Origin: Pseudomonadota bacterium
GTDB taxonomy: Bacteria > Pseudomonadota > Gammaproteobacteria > Burkholderiales > Burkholderiaceae_C
DNA: 11,689 bases
Assembly: GCA_023436025.1 (NCBI GenBank)
Contig: JAEZKX010000400.1
Span: forward strand, 1-11,689
Direction: 5' to 3'
Numbering within the stretch: the stretch's first letter is position 1; each line of letters opens with the position of its first letter. Under the pieces are notes generated by a model. It did no database searches. It had not been told where the DNA came from and saw nothing but the letters and a program-made list of their open reading frames with translations. Shown in pieces: positions 5,555-11,689 of the stretch. The position numbers and the translations under genes were made by a program.

Positions 5555-7761
5555 CAGGGCTCCTCGGTGCGCTTGTTGTTGTCGGGGGCGGCGGGCTGGG
5601 GCGGCAGCACGAAGCCGAAGGTGGCGCCGCGGTCGGGTTCGCCGCGCGCCCAGACGGCACCGCCGTGGCGTTCGACGATCCGCTTGACGTTGGCCAGGCC
5701 GATGCCGGTGCCGTCGAAATCCTCGGTGCGGTGCAGCCGCTGGAACACGCCGAACAGCTTGCCGACGTACTTCATGTGGAAGCCGACGCCGTTGTCGGTG
5801 ATCTCGAGGCCGGTGCCCTGCGCCGTGGTGACCGCCTCGATGCGGATGCGCGCCGGATCTCGTCCGCGCGTGTACTTGACGGCATTGCCCAGCAGGTTGC
5901 GCACCGCCACCTGCAGCAGCAGCGGGTCGGCCCACAGGCGCGGCAGCGCGCCACGCACCTCCCACTCGATGCGGCGCCCGCGTTCCTGCTGGCGGACCTC
6001 CTGCACCAGGTCGTCGACGAGCAAGGCGGTGTCCACGCTGGAGGGCCGCAGGCCGGAGCGGCCCATGCGCGAGAAGTCCAGCAGCGCGTCCACCAGCTGG
6101 CCGGCATACGAGGCCGCGTCCTTCACGTGCTGCAGGTAGCGGTGGGCGCGGTCGTCCAGCCGCTCGGCGTTGTCCTCCATCACCAGGTCGACGTAGCCGG
6201 CGATGTGCCGCATGGGCGCGCGCAGGTCGTGCGAGACGGTGTAGCTGAAGGCCTCGAGCTCCTTGTTGACGCGGCCCAGTTCGATGGCGTGGCCTGCCAT
6301 CTCCTCGGCGCGCCGCAGCACCAGGGCGATGAGCGCCTGGCGCAGCTCCGTGACGGCGGCGCGCTCGGCCGGCTGCCAGGGGGCCGAGCGGCCGCGCACG
6401 CGCTCCTGCCAGCTCTCGAAGCTCTTGCGCGGATGGATGCGGCCGCTGCCGGGCAGGGTCTTGCGCGGATCGCCGGCCCAGCGGATGGTCTGCACCAGCT
6501 CGGGCCGGAACCACAGCACCACATGGCGGTGCACCTGCGAAATGGAGATCGCCAGCACCCCGGCGCAGGCGGGCAGCAGGCCCTCGCCGGCAGGATAGAC
6601 CTCCGGCAGGCGGTCGGTGCAGAAGCAGTCCTCGCCACGCCCGGCGATCCAGTGCGCCAGCGCGCGCACGGCCTCGGGCGGCGGGGTCTCGCCCGCCGTC
6701 CAGCAGCTGTCGTTGAGGACGACCGCCGCGCCGGTAGCGCCGGCCAGCGCCGGCAAGCCCAGTGCGGGATCGACGAGGCGCTGCAACGTGCCATCGGTCT
6801 CGGCCATCATGGCCACCATCGTCAGCACCCGCTGGTGCAGCGCGAGGCGCTGCGCCACCTCGGTGTTGTCCTCCATGGCCTGCACCTGCAGCGACAGCAG
6901 CCGGCCCAGGTGCTCGCAGGCGACCCGGGTCTGGAACGGGGGGTAGCGCGGCGCATGGTCGTGGCAGGAGATCAGGCCCCACAGCTTGCCGCGCGAGACG
7001 ATGGAAACGGACATCGACGCCGCCGTGCCCATGTTGCGCATGTATTCGAGGTGCACCGGCGACACGCTGCGCAGCGCCGCCAAGCTGAGGTCCAGGCCGC
7101 TCGGGTCGGGCGCGCCCGCCGCCGGCACCAATGGAACCGGGTCGTAGTGGGCGTCGGGGATCAGCCGGATGTGGTTGACGCAGTACAGCGCGCGGGCCTG
7201 CGCCGGCACGTCGGTGGCCGGGAAGCGGTGGCCGGCGTACGACTGGTAGCCCGGGTCGATGCACTCGGCCAGCACCTCGCCGTGGTCGTCCGGGTCGAAG
7301 CGGTAGACGAGGCAGCGGCCAAAGCCGGTCAGGCGCTTCATCTCGCGGGCCACGCGCTGGCACAGCAGCTCGATGGTCTCGGCCTGCTGCAGCAGCGGCA
7401 GGGCCTCGCGTGCCACGGTGTAGATGGGCGCATGCAGGCCGCCGCCGGGGCCGGCCGGTTCAAATTCGACGAGCACCTGGTCGCCCTGCCGGTGGGCCGA
7501 GGCGTCGTGGGTGCGGCCTTGCAGCGGCACCGTGCCCAGCCATGCCGGCCCGGTGCCCGCAAGCAGCCGGTTGCTGTCGACCGGGAGGATGCCGGCGGCG
7601 GCGCGCGCGTCCTCCTCGCTGGCCCAGTTGGCGCTGTAGGCCGCCAGGCGGCCGTCGGTGGCCGACAGCACCACCATCCGCCCGTGCGGCTGGATCGCGC
7701 CGGGCACGCGAATGGGTTCGGTGGCGCACTGCGCCAGGTCAGGCAAGGGCAGGGCGCTCAT
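5554..7761 (-). CDS. bphP: Bacteriophytochrome (red/far-red light sensor histidine kinase)
   Basis: A 735-residue PAS-GAF-PHY-histidine kinase. The biliverdin-binding cysteine is C12, before the conserved IQPHG (23-27). The GAF domain (about 130-295) carries PATDVPAQAR (181-190; family consensus PASDIPAQAR), with D184, H237 in SPVHLEYMRNMG and H267 in ISCHDH, all residues that contact the bilin in this family. The PHY domain (about 305-485) includes the tongue, with WAGDP (428-432) and PRKSF (444-448). The kinase module follows: H511 in VSHDLRAP, N-box N622/N626, DNGVG (656-660) and GTGIGLA (684-690). It should autophosphorylate H511 depending on light and pass phosphate to the downstream regulator. 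The length is normal and all key residues are present, so it looks functional. The ATG at 7761 lies inside the 3' end of the heme oxygenase gene (23-base overlap). Confidence 0.96.
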   Translation of the reverse strand: MSALPLPDLAQCATEPIRVPGAIQPHGRMVVLSATDGRLAAYSANWASEEDARAAAGILPVDSNRLLAGTGPAWLGTVPLQGRTHDASAHRQGDQVLVEFEPAGPGGGLHAPIYTVAREALPLLQQAETIELLCQRVAREMKRLTGFGRCLVYRFDPDDHGEVLAECIDPGYQSYAGHRFPATDVPAQARALYCVNHIRLIPDAHYDPVPLVPAAGAPDPSGLDLSLAALRSVSPVHLEYMRNMGTAASMSVSIVSRGKLWGLISCHDHAPRYPPFQTRVACEHLGRLLSLQVQAMEDNTEVAQRLALHQRVLTMVAMMAETDGTLQRLVDPALGLPALAGATGAAVVLNDSCWTAGETPPPEAVRALAHWIAGRGEDCFCTDRLPEVYPAGEGLLPACAGVLAISISQVHRHVVLWFRPELVQTIRWAGDPRKTLPGSGRIHPRKSFESWQERVRGRSAPWQPAERAAVTELRQALIALVLRRAEEMAGHAIELGRVNKELEAFSYTVSHDLRAPMRHIAGYVDLVMEDNAERLDDRAHRYLQHVKDAASYAGQLVDALLDFSRMGRSGLRPSSVDTALLVDDLVQEVRQQERGRRIEWEVRGALPRLWADPLLLQVAVRNLLGNAVKYTRGRDPARIRIEAVTTAQGTGLEITDNGVGFHMKYVGKLFGVFQRLHRTEDFDGTGIGLANVKRIVERHGGAVWARGEPDRGATFGFVLPPQPAAPDNNKRTEEP

Positions 7762-8341
7762 GCAGTTGGCTTTCCAGCAGCGCCGTCAGCGCGTCAAAGG
7801 TCCGGCAGGCGCCGTCGCAGGCGGCCTGGACACGCTCCGATCCGGCCAGCTGCTCCTCCAGGCGTTCACGGAACTCGCGCCACATGGCGCCGGTGGCCTC
7901 GCCCCAGCCGTGGAAGTAGGCGGCCCCGCGCCGCGCGTCGAGGCCGCCGTGGGCCAGGGAACGGGTGATCACCTGACCGCCCAGGGCCGAACCCTCCATC
8001 ACGTAGAGCGAGCCCCAGGCCGCAGCCGCGTTCGCCAGACGCGGCACCGGCGCCTCGTAGCGCGCCGGCGGCAGGCCCAGTGCGCGCAGGTCCTGGCGCA
8101 GGAAGGCGTGGCGCGATCGTTGGCGCAGCCAGGGCAGGCAGGCTTCGGGGAGGGCCGCGGCGACGGCGCGCTCCCAGGGGCCGACGAAGGCGTCGAAGGC
8201 CTGCAGGATGCGCCCGTAGCGTGCGGGCTCCCCCAGGCGTCGCAGGTCCATCAACCGGTCGATGCGGTCGTGGCGCGCCCTGGTGGCGTGGCGCAGCGCG
8301 GCCAGCGCGGCGGAGGGGGACGAGGCGGCAATCGGGCTCAA
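7739..8341 (-). CDS. bphO: Biliverdin-producing heme oxygenase (phytochrome chromophore synthesis)
   Basis: A 200-residue heme oxygenase that opens heme to biliverdin, iron and CO, here presumably to supply the bilin for the phytochrome encoded directly downstream. The proximal heme ligand is H24 in LRHATRARHDRID; the distal helix is visible as WGSLYVMEGSALGGQ (109-123), with conserved glycines at 110, 117, 121 and 122. YFHGWGE (142-148) is also typical of bacterial BphO/HemO proteins. There is no signal peptide. The only start that keeps the family N-terminus is TTG at 8341; no in-frame ATG or GTG was found before it and the ribosome site is poor. A 17-codon open frame (8338-8391) ends in a TGA overlapping this TTG (TTGA), so re-initiation may help its translation. 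It is first gene of the four-gene operon; its stop lies inside bphP. Confidence 0.93.
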   Translation of the reverse strand: MSPIAASSPSAALAALRHATRARHDRIDRLMDLRRLGEPARYGRILQAFDAFVGPWERAVAAALPEACLPWLRQRSRHAFLRQDLRALGLPPARYEAPVPRLANAAAAWGSLYVMEGSALGGQVITRSLAHGGLDARRGAAYFHGWGEATGAMWREFRERLEEQLAGSERVQAACDGACRTFDALTALLESQLHERPALA

Positions 8342-8446
8342 GGAATGCAGTCGGAGGCCGCGAACACGGCGATGGCGGGAGATGGTGCCATGCTGTCATC
8401 ACCGGGCCCGCGCGGGTGTAGGACAACATCCACCGTCGTGCTGGAC

Positions 8447-8465
8447 ATGTGCATGCCACGCACAT
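8447..8465. repeat. Short inverted repeat upstream of the phytochrome operon
   Basis: ATGTGC (8447-8452) and GCACAT (8460-8465) are perfect 6-base arms with a 7-base spacer, lying about 110 bases before the heme oxygenase start and 20 bases past the stop of the 63-residue gene. A 10-base palindrome CCCGCGCGGG lies at 8407-8416 in the same gap. Either could be a regulator site, but both are short for GC-rich DNA. No convincing -35/-10 pair was found between 8342 and 8485. Confidence 0.25.
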
Positions 8466-8485
8466 CTACCGGAGCCTGCGGCCCC

Positions 8486-8677
8486 TCAGAGCGGCTTGCC
8501 GTCGTCCGGCAGGCGCGGATCGGCCATGCGGGCGTCCAGGCCGCGCCGGGTCTCCATCTGCTGCAGGATCTGGAGCGCGCTTGCCGCGCCCTCGCCGCTG
8601 TGGCTTTCGGACCACGCCGGCTTGGCCTCGGGCTTCGCCCGCAGGATCTTGGTGCCCGGACGGCGGGGTCGTTTCAC
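8486..8677 (-). CDS. Hypothetical 63-residue protein
   Basis: A small, unrecognised protein. The start is taken as GTG at 8677 because AGGA lies about 9 bases upstream and the frame beyond is less gene-like; an open frame continues upstream to 8785. The first 20 residues are strongly basic (MKRPRRPGTK followed by more Lys/Arg). A possible short helix comes next (about 32-45, ASALQILQQMETRR), then an acidic-to-polar tail ending DDGKPL. There are no cysteines, signal peptide or membrane segment. It could be a nucleic-acid-associated small protein, but nothing proves this. It lies in tandem with and upstream of the phytochrome operon, 144 bases away, and divergent from the aldolase gene. Codon use agrees with coding (third positions mostly G or C), but such frames also occur by chance in this DNA. 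Confidence 0.5.
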   Translation of the reverse strand: MKRPRRPGTKILRAKPEAKPAWSESHSGEGAASALQILQQMETRRGLDARMADPRLPDDGKPL

Positions 8678-8796
8678 GGCGATGGTTCCTGTCGATGCCA
8701 GGCCAGTGTGACGGCTGGGATAGTCGGCCTTGTCGGAGCCGCAGCGTGGCGCAGGTAGGACAATGTCGCAAGGTCCGCAACGCAAACGGAGGCCCG

Positions 8797-9540
8797 ATGA
8801 TCGACGACCCGCACCCCGCGGCGCAGGAACTGTTCCATTCGGGCGCCGTGCGTGCCCTGCGCGCCGACCTGGCGCTGGCCCTGCGCGCCGCCGCGCACCA
8901 CGGCCTCGGCGAAGGCGTGTGCAACCATTTCAGCGTCGCCGTGCCCGAGCGGCCCGACTGGTTCCTGCTCAATCCGCGCGGCCTGCACTGGAGCGAGGTG
9001 CAGGCCCACGACATCGTGCTGGTCGACGCCCAGGGCGCCCGCCTGGCCGGCACGCACGCGGTGGAGCCCACCGCGATGTTCATCCATGCCGCCGTCCACC
9101 GCATCGCCGAAAAGGCCTGCGTGATGCACACCCACATGCCCTACGCCACGGCGCTGACCCTGACCGACCTGCGGGCACTGGACACCACGCTGTCGCAGAA
9201 CGCCATGCGCTTCCATGGGCGGGTGGCGGTGGATGCCGCCTACAACGGCCTGGCGCTCGATGCGTCGGAGGGTGAGCGCATCGCCCGCGCGATGGGCGGC
9301 GCGGACGTGGTCTTCCTCGGCAACCATGGCGTGGTGGTGTGCGGCGAGCGGGTCGACCATGCCTTCGACGACCTCTACTACCTGGAGCGCGCCTGCATGG
9401 CGCAGGTGATCGCGCATTCGACCGGGCGGCCGCTGCAGCCGGTGGCACCGGAACTGGCCGCGCGCGTGGCGGCGCAGACGCTGGGCGAGCGCCTGCAGTC
9501 GGAGCTGTTCTTCGCCAGCCTGCGGCGGATGGTGCGCTAG
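8797..9540 (+). CDS. Class II aldolase/adducin family protein
   Basis: A 247-residue protein with the single-domain fold of L-fuculose-1-phosphate aldolase, L-ribulose-5-phosphate 4-epimerase and related enzymes. Zinc ligands are visible: H111 and H113 in MHTHMPYATAL and H177 in GNHGVVVCG; E90 in VEPTAMFIH matches the catalytic glutamate position. NHFSVAVP (43-50) resembles the conserved N-terminal strand, and NPRGLHW (59-65) corresponds to the substrate-loop region. The protein looks active, but the substrate cannot be told from the sequence; several Burkholderiales paralogs carry only the general name. The ATG at 8797 has a strong ribosome site (GGAGG at 8788-8792). No sugar transporter, kinase or isomerase gene is next to it. 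It converges on the WSxP lipoprotein gene, with 13 bases between the stops and no visible terminator. Confidence 0.92.
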   Translation: MIDDPHPAAQELFHSGAVRALRADLALALRAAAHHGLGEGVCNHFSVAVPERPDWFLLNPRGLHWSEVQAHDIVLVDAQGARLAGTHAVEPTAMFIHAAVHRIAEKACVMHTHMPYATALTLTDLRALDTTLSQNAMRFHGRVAVDAAYNGLALDASEGERIARAMGGADVVFLGNHGVVVCGERVDHAFDDLYYLERACMAQVIAHSTGRPLQPVAPELAARVAAQTLGERLQSELFFASLRRMVR

Positions 9541-9553
9541 CGCCGCGCCGCGC

Positions 9554-10213
9554 TCACTGCACGTTCGACGGCGCGGCGGCAGGCGCGGCCGCCACCGGCT
9601 CGCTGGTGGCCGGGCTCCAGCCCTGGCCCGGCACGAAGCGGGCGGTCTGGACTTCCTGCGCATTGAAGCCGCTCGGCCACTCGGCCACCACGTTGCCGTC
9701 GTCGTCCATCTCCAGGGTCAGGGAGCCCGCCTTGTCGCCGGGCGGCCGCGGCAGCGCCCCGGGCAGCACGTCGGGCGTCGACCAGTGGCCGGACTCGTAG
9801 CGGCTGAAGCGCAGGCTCTGGATGTTGCCTACCGTGTGGCGCCAGACGGCCACCGCGCTGCCCCGGCCGTTGGTGGCCAGTTGCGCATCGCCGGCCTCGC
9901 CGAAGATCTCCTCCAGCGGCTGCGGCGGGCTCCAGGCGCCGTCGGCGTAGCGCGCGGCGACCACGTGGTCGTCCTGCACCCACAGCGCCAGGACGGCATC
10001 GTCGGCTGCGCGCACCATGCGCGGCTTGACGCCCAGGGGCGTCTTGGGCTCGGGCACCGGCTTGCCCGCGGCGTCGGTGACCACGCCCGGCGGCGTGCGC
10101 GGCTTGCCGAAGCCGCCCAGGATCGAGGTGTGGCGGCCGTCGCCGGAAGGCGCATCGTTGCAGCCCGCCAGCATGGCGGCGGCCAGGAGGACGAGGACGC
10201 CCACGTACTTCAT
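9554..10213 (-). CDS. Lipoprotein with three W-S-x-P repeats, function unknown
   Basis: A 219-residue predicted lipoprotein. The signal peptide is MKYVGVLVLLAAAMLAGC with lipobox LAGC and lipidated C18. After a Pro/Gly-rich stretch (about 30-65) come three imperfect repeats of about 35 residues, each ending in G-x-W-S-x-P or a close variant: W78...W94 (DGAWSPP), W124...W144 (SGHWSTP) and W179...W199 (GQGWSPA). Each begins with a small-residue strand containing VLALW, VAVWR or VVAEW and carries an R-(Y/F) dipeptide before the G-W turn. This resembles single blades of beta-propellers, such as those in sialidase-like or exo-alpha-sialidase-type proteins, but three blades alone would not close a propeller. 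The tail is Ala/Pro-rich. The start at 10213 has GGAGAA upstream and lies 20 bases past the ku stop, so the two are probably co-transcribed. No named family is recognised. Confidence 0.88.
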   Translation of the reverse strand: MKYVGVLVLLAAAMLAGCNDAPSGDGRHTSILGGFGKPRTPPGVVTDAAGKPVPEPKTPLGVKPRMVRAADDAVLALWVQDDHVVAARYADGAWSPPQPLEEIFGEAGDAQLATNGRGSAVAVWRHTVGNIQSLRFSRYESGHWSTPDVLPGALPRPPGDKAGSLTLEMDDDGNVVAEWPSGFNAQEVQTARFVPGQGWSPATSEPVAAAPAAAPSNVQ

Positions 10214-10233
10214 GCGTCGTTCTCCGGGGGAAT

Positions 10234-11196
10234 TCAGGCGCTCTTGCGGCGGCCGCCCGCCGGCTTGACGCTGGCCCGCGCCGTGCCGCCGGTCTTGCGC
10301 GCGGCGGCCTTCTTCAGCGGGGCGGCCTCGTCGTTGGCCGCTGCGTCGGCGCGCTTGGCGGCGGTCTTGCGCGCCGGCGCCGCCGCGGGTGCATTGCCCT
10401 TGAGGCTGCGGCGCAGCAGCTCGGTGAGGTCGATGATCTCGGCCGAGCCGCCTTCCACTTCCTCGCCGGGCAGGGGCGTGACGGCATGCAGGCCGCCTTC
10501 CTTGCGCTTGCGTTCGACCAGCTCCATCAGCTTCTCGCGGAACTCGTCGTGGAACAGGTCGGGTTGCCAGTCGCCGGCCATGGCGCCGACCAGCTGCTCG
10601 GCCATCTTCAGTTCGGCGGCGCTGACCTTGACGTCCTCGGCCGGCCAGGCCAGCCCGGCGACGTCGCGCACCTCGTCCTCCCAGCGCAGCAGGTTCAGCA
10701 CCAGGCCGCGGCCGCTGGGAAACAGGGCCGCCAGGTGCTGCTTGGTGGAGACCACCACGCGGGCGATGCCAACCTTGCCGGTGCGCTCCAGCGCCTCGCG
10801 CAGCAGCGCATACGGCTTCTGTCCGCCCTTGCCGCCCGGGCTGACGTAGTAGGGCTTGTTGAAGAACACGGTGGGAATCTGCGCGCGGTCGACGAAGGCC
10901 TCGATCTCGATGGTCTGGGTCGACTTGGGCAGCGCGGTCTTGATCTCGTCCGGGGTCAGCACGACGTACTGGTCCTTCTCGACCTCGTAGCCCTTGACGA
11001 TTGCCTCGCGCGCCATCGCTTCGCCGGTGGCCTTGTTGACCTGGCGGTTGCCCACCGGACTCATGGTCTGCTTGTCCAGCAGGTTGAACTTCATCCGGTT
11101 CTCGGCGGTGGCCGAGTGCAGCGTGACGGGGATGTGCACCAGCCCGAAGCTGATGGCCCCCTTCCAGAGGGTGCGGGAACTGGTGGGTGCGGGCAT
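10234..11196 (-). CDS. ku: Non-homologous end joining protein Ku
   Basis: A 320-residue bacterial Ku, the homodimeric ring that binds DNA double-strand ends and recruits the ligase LigD. Family hallmarks are visible: SRTLWKGAISFGLVHIPV (7-24), F37 in MKFNLLDK, YEVEKDQYVVLTPDE (70-84), the IPTVFFNKPYY stretch (107-117), and ALLREAL followed by GIARVV (130-148). The Ku core covers roughly residues 10-195; a helical segment follows, then a Lys/Arg/Ala-rich tail (268-320), the type of extended basic C-terminus known to bind DNA in several bacteria. The ATG at 11196 has a good ribosome site (AAGGAG). No ligD is adjacent in this window; instead a small basic protein precedes ku and a lipoprotein follows it. 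The length is normal for the extended-tail group. Confidence 0.96.
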   Translation of the reverse strand: MPAPTSSRTLWKGAISFGLVHIPVTLHSATAENRMKFNLLDKQTMSPVGNRQVNKATGEAMAREAIVKGYEVEKDQYVVLTPDEIKTALPKSTQTIEIEAFVDRAQIPTVFFNKPYYVSPGGKGGQKPYALLREALERTGKVGIARVVVSTKQHLAALFPSGRGLVLNLLRWEDEVRDVAGLAWPAEDVKVSAAELKMAEQLVGAMAGDWQPDLFHDEFREKLMELVERKRKEGGLHAVTPLPGEEVEGGSAEIIDLTELLRRSLKGNAPAAAPARKTAAKRADAAANDEAAPLKKAAARKTGGTARASVKPAGGRRKSA

Positions 11197-11234
11197 GGGA
11201 TGCTCCTTGGCAGCCCATGCACGTTAGGCAGGCC

Positions 11235-11260
11235 GCGGCGTCCTCGTTGTAGGACGCCGC
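11235..11260. repeat. Strong 10-bp stem-loop between the small basic gene and ku
   Basis: GCGGCGTCCT (11235-11244) and AGGACGCCGC (11251-11260) are perfect 10-base arms around a 6-base loop. It lies 19 bases past the stop of the 56-residue gene and 38 bases before ku. No U-tract follows on either strand, so it is not a standard intrinsic terminator. It may be a factor-dependent end point, a processing site that gives the two genes different RNA levels, or an operator. Confidence 0.55.
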
Positions 11261-11278
11261 AGGCAGCCTGTGCGGGGG

Positions 11279-11449
11279 TCAGCCGCCCTTGTGGGCGCGC
11301 TTGCCCGGGTTCTTCTTGCTGCGCGTGGCGACGCCGCGCTCGAGGCTGATGCGCTGGCCCTTGCCTTCGCGCGTGGTGCGGAAGCCTTCCGCGGTCTTGG
11401 CGGCGGGAGTGCGCTTGCGGTCTGCTTCGGTGACGATCTTGTTGCCCAT
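11279..11449 (-). CDS. Small basic 56-residue protein, function unknown
   Basis: A short, strongly basic protein starting MGNKIVTEADRKRTPAAKTA, then EGFRTTREGKGQRISLERG and ending KKNPGKRAHKGG. Lys and Arg make up about a quarter of the residues, spread along the chain rather than in one tail; Gly is frequent and there are no Cys, Trp or hydrophobic stretches. It is therefore likely disordered and could bind nucleic acid, but that is inference. The start is ATG at 11449 with only a weak GGAAA ribosome site. It begins 28 bases after the stop of the four-cysteine protein and is followed by a stem-loop and ku. Third codon positions are almost all G or C. I do not know a named family; the start and the ordered codon use make it more convincing than a chance frame. 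Confidence 0.7.
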   Translation of the reverse strand: MGNKIVTEADRKRTPAAKTAEGFRTTREGKGQRISLERGVATRSKKNPGKRAHKGG

Positions 11450-11477
11450 GGTTTCCGTATGGTCGTGGTTGCGAAAG

Positions 11478-11689
11478 CTACGGACAATACACCAAGCCGC
11501 CCTGCTGGCTGCACAGCCCGGCCGGACCGGCCATTCCCGGCCCCAGGTGACGCAGGGTCTGGCCGTCGTTGGCCCAGCAGCCGCTGGCGTCGCAATAGGC
11601 CGGTACCGCGGGGCGCGGGACCGCCACGGGCGGGGTCGGAAGGAGCGCTTGCGGGCCCGGCGCGGCCGCTGGCGCAGGAGGCGTGATGG
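11478..11689 (-). CDS. C-terminal end of a four-cysteine, Pro-rich protein (5' part outside the window)
   Basis: The last 69 codons of a minus-strand gene whose start lies beyond the right edge. A Pro/Ala-rich linker of about 30 residues (ITPPAPAAAPG and onward) leads to a compact C-terminal segment with four cysteines arranged C-x4-C (YCDASGCW) and C-x8-C (LCSQQGGLVYC), ending in CP and TAG at 11478-11480. The Cys spacing, the Gly-rich sequence and the linker look like a small extracytoplasmic domain with two disulfides, so the full protein is probably exported, possibly with a signal peptide outside the window. Similar short C-terminal segments occur in uncharacterised Burkholderiales proteins as I recall, but I cannot name a family. 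It is upstream of, and possibly co-transcribed with, the 56-residue protein. Confidence 0.7.
   Translation of the reverse strand, partial: ITPPAPAAAPGPQALLPTPPVAVPRPAVPAYCDASGCWANDGQTLRHLGPGMAGPAGLCSQQGGLVYCP

Noticed and set aside
5555..7363. Longer N-terminal extension of the response regulator
   Set aside because: The open frame overlaps bphP in another frame with Arg/Ala/Gly-rich noise. The receiver domain begins cleanly at the ATG at 5554, in a TGATG overlap.
5665..7968. Very long plus-strand open frame opposite bphP
   Set aside because: Antisense shadow of the phytochrome gene; the translated sequence is low complexity and the minus strand carries every phytochrome landmark.
10214..11218. 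Longer frame joining the W-S-x-P lipoprotein with sequence across ku
   Set aside because: The upstream part is an out-of-frame shadow of ku. The lipoprotein signal peptide begins at 10213 with its own ribosome site.
11482..11487. TTGTCC as a -35 element for the 56-residue gene, resembling the GTAGGACAA words
   Set aside because: It lies inside the last codons of the four-cysteine protein, where TGTCCG is explained by the final CP residues, and it has no suitably spaced -10.

Overview
The window is GC-rich (around 70%) with tight operons, overlapping genes and GC-ending codons. Together with a bacteriophytochrome and heme oxygenase pair, a bacterial Ku with a Lys/Ala tail, several short lipoproteins and small basic proteins, this suggests a Burkholderiales betaproteobacterium, perhaps a Comamonadaceae relative such as Ramlibacter or Variovorax. 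That placement is inferred from style and gene content; no phylogenetic marker is present. I see no mobile element, rRNA, tRNA or CRISPR array.

Layout. Positions 1-1540 (minus) hold most of a REC-PAS-histidine kinase that runs off the left edge. A 250-base divergent gap follows. It holds a strong intrinsic terminator and a competing 12-bp antiterminator helix, both reading rightward into a transglutaminase-like protease gene (1791-2570, plus). Positions 2648-2672 hold a leftward terminator for a 104-residue lipoprotein gene (2702-3016, minus) made of short Val-Pro-Asp-Val-type repeats. Positions 3154-8341 (minus) form a light-sensing operon of four overlapping genes: heme oxygenase (makes biliverdin), bacteriophytochrome histidine kinase, single-domain response regulator, and a REC-PAS-HK-REC hybrid kinase. 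A 63-residue unknown protein (8486-8677, minus) lies upstream of it, divergent from a class II aldolase/adducin family gene (8797-9540, plus).

The right part is all minus strand. In order of transcription it holds the C-terminal end of a secreted-looking four-cysteine protein (11478-11689), a 56-residue basic protein (11279-11449), the NHEJ protein Ku (10234-11196), and a 219-residue lipoprotein with three G-x-W-S-x-P repeats (9554-10213) placed 20 bases behind ku. No ligD ligase is in view.

How the genes may work together. The bphO-bphP-regulator-hybrid kinase block is self-contained: BphO makes the bilin chromophore, BphP senses red/far-red light and autophosphorylates, and the regulator plus the two receiver domains of the hybrid kinase supply four-step phosphorelay possibilities. 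The separate kinase at the left edge has a similar N-terminal receiver. The most unusual sequence-level signals are the terminator/antiterminator leader before the transglutaminase gene and the two repeat-built lipoproteins.
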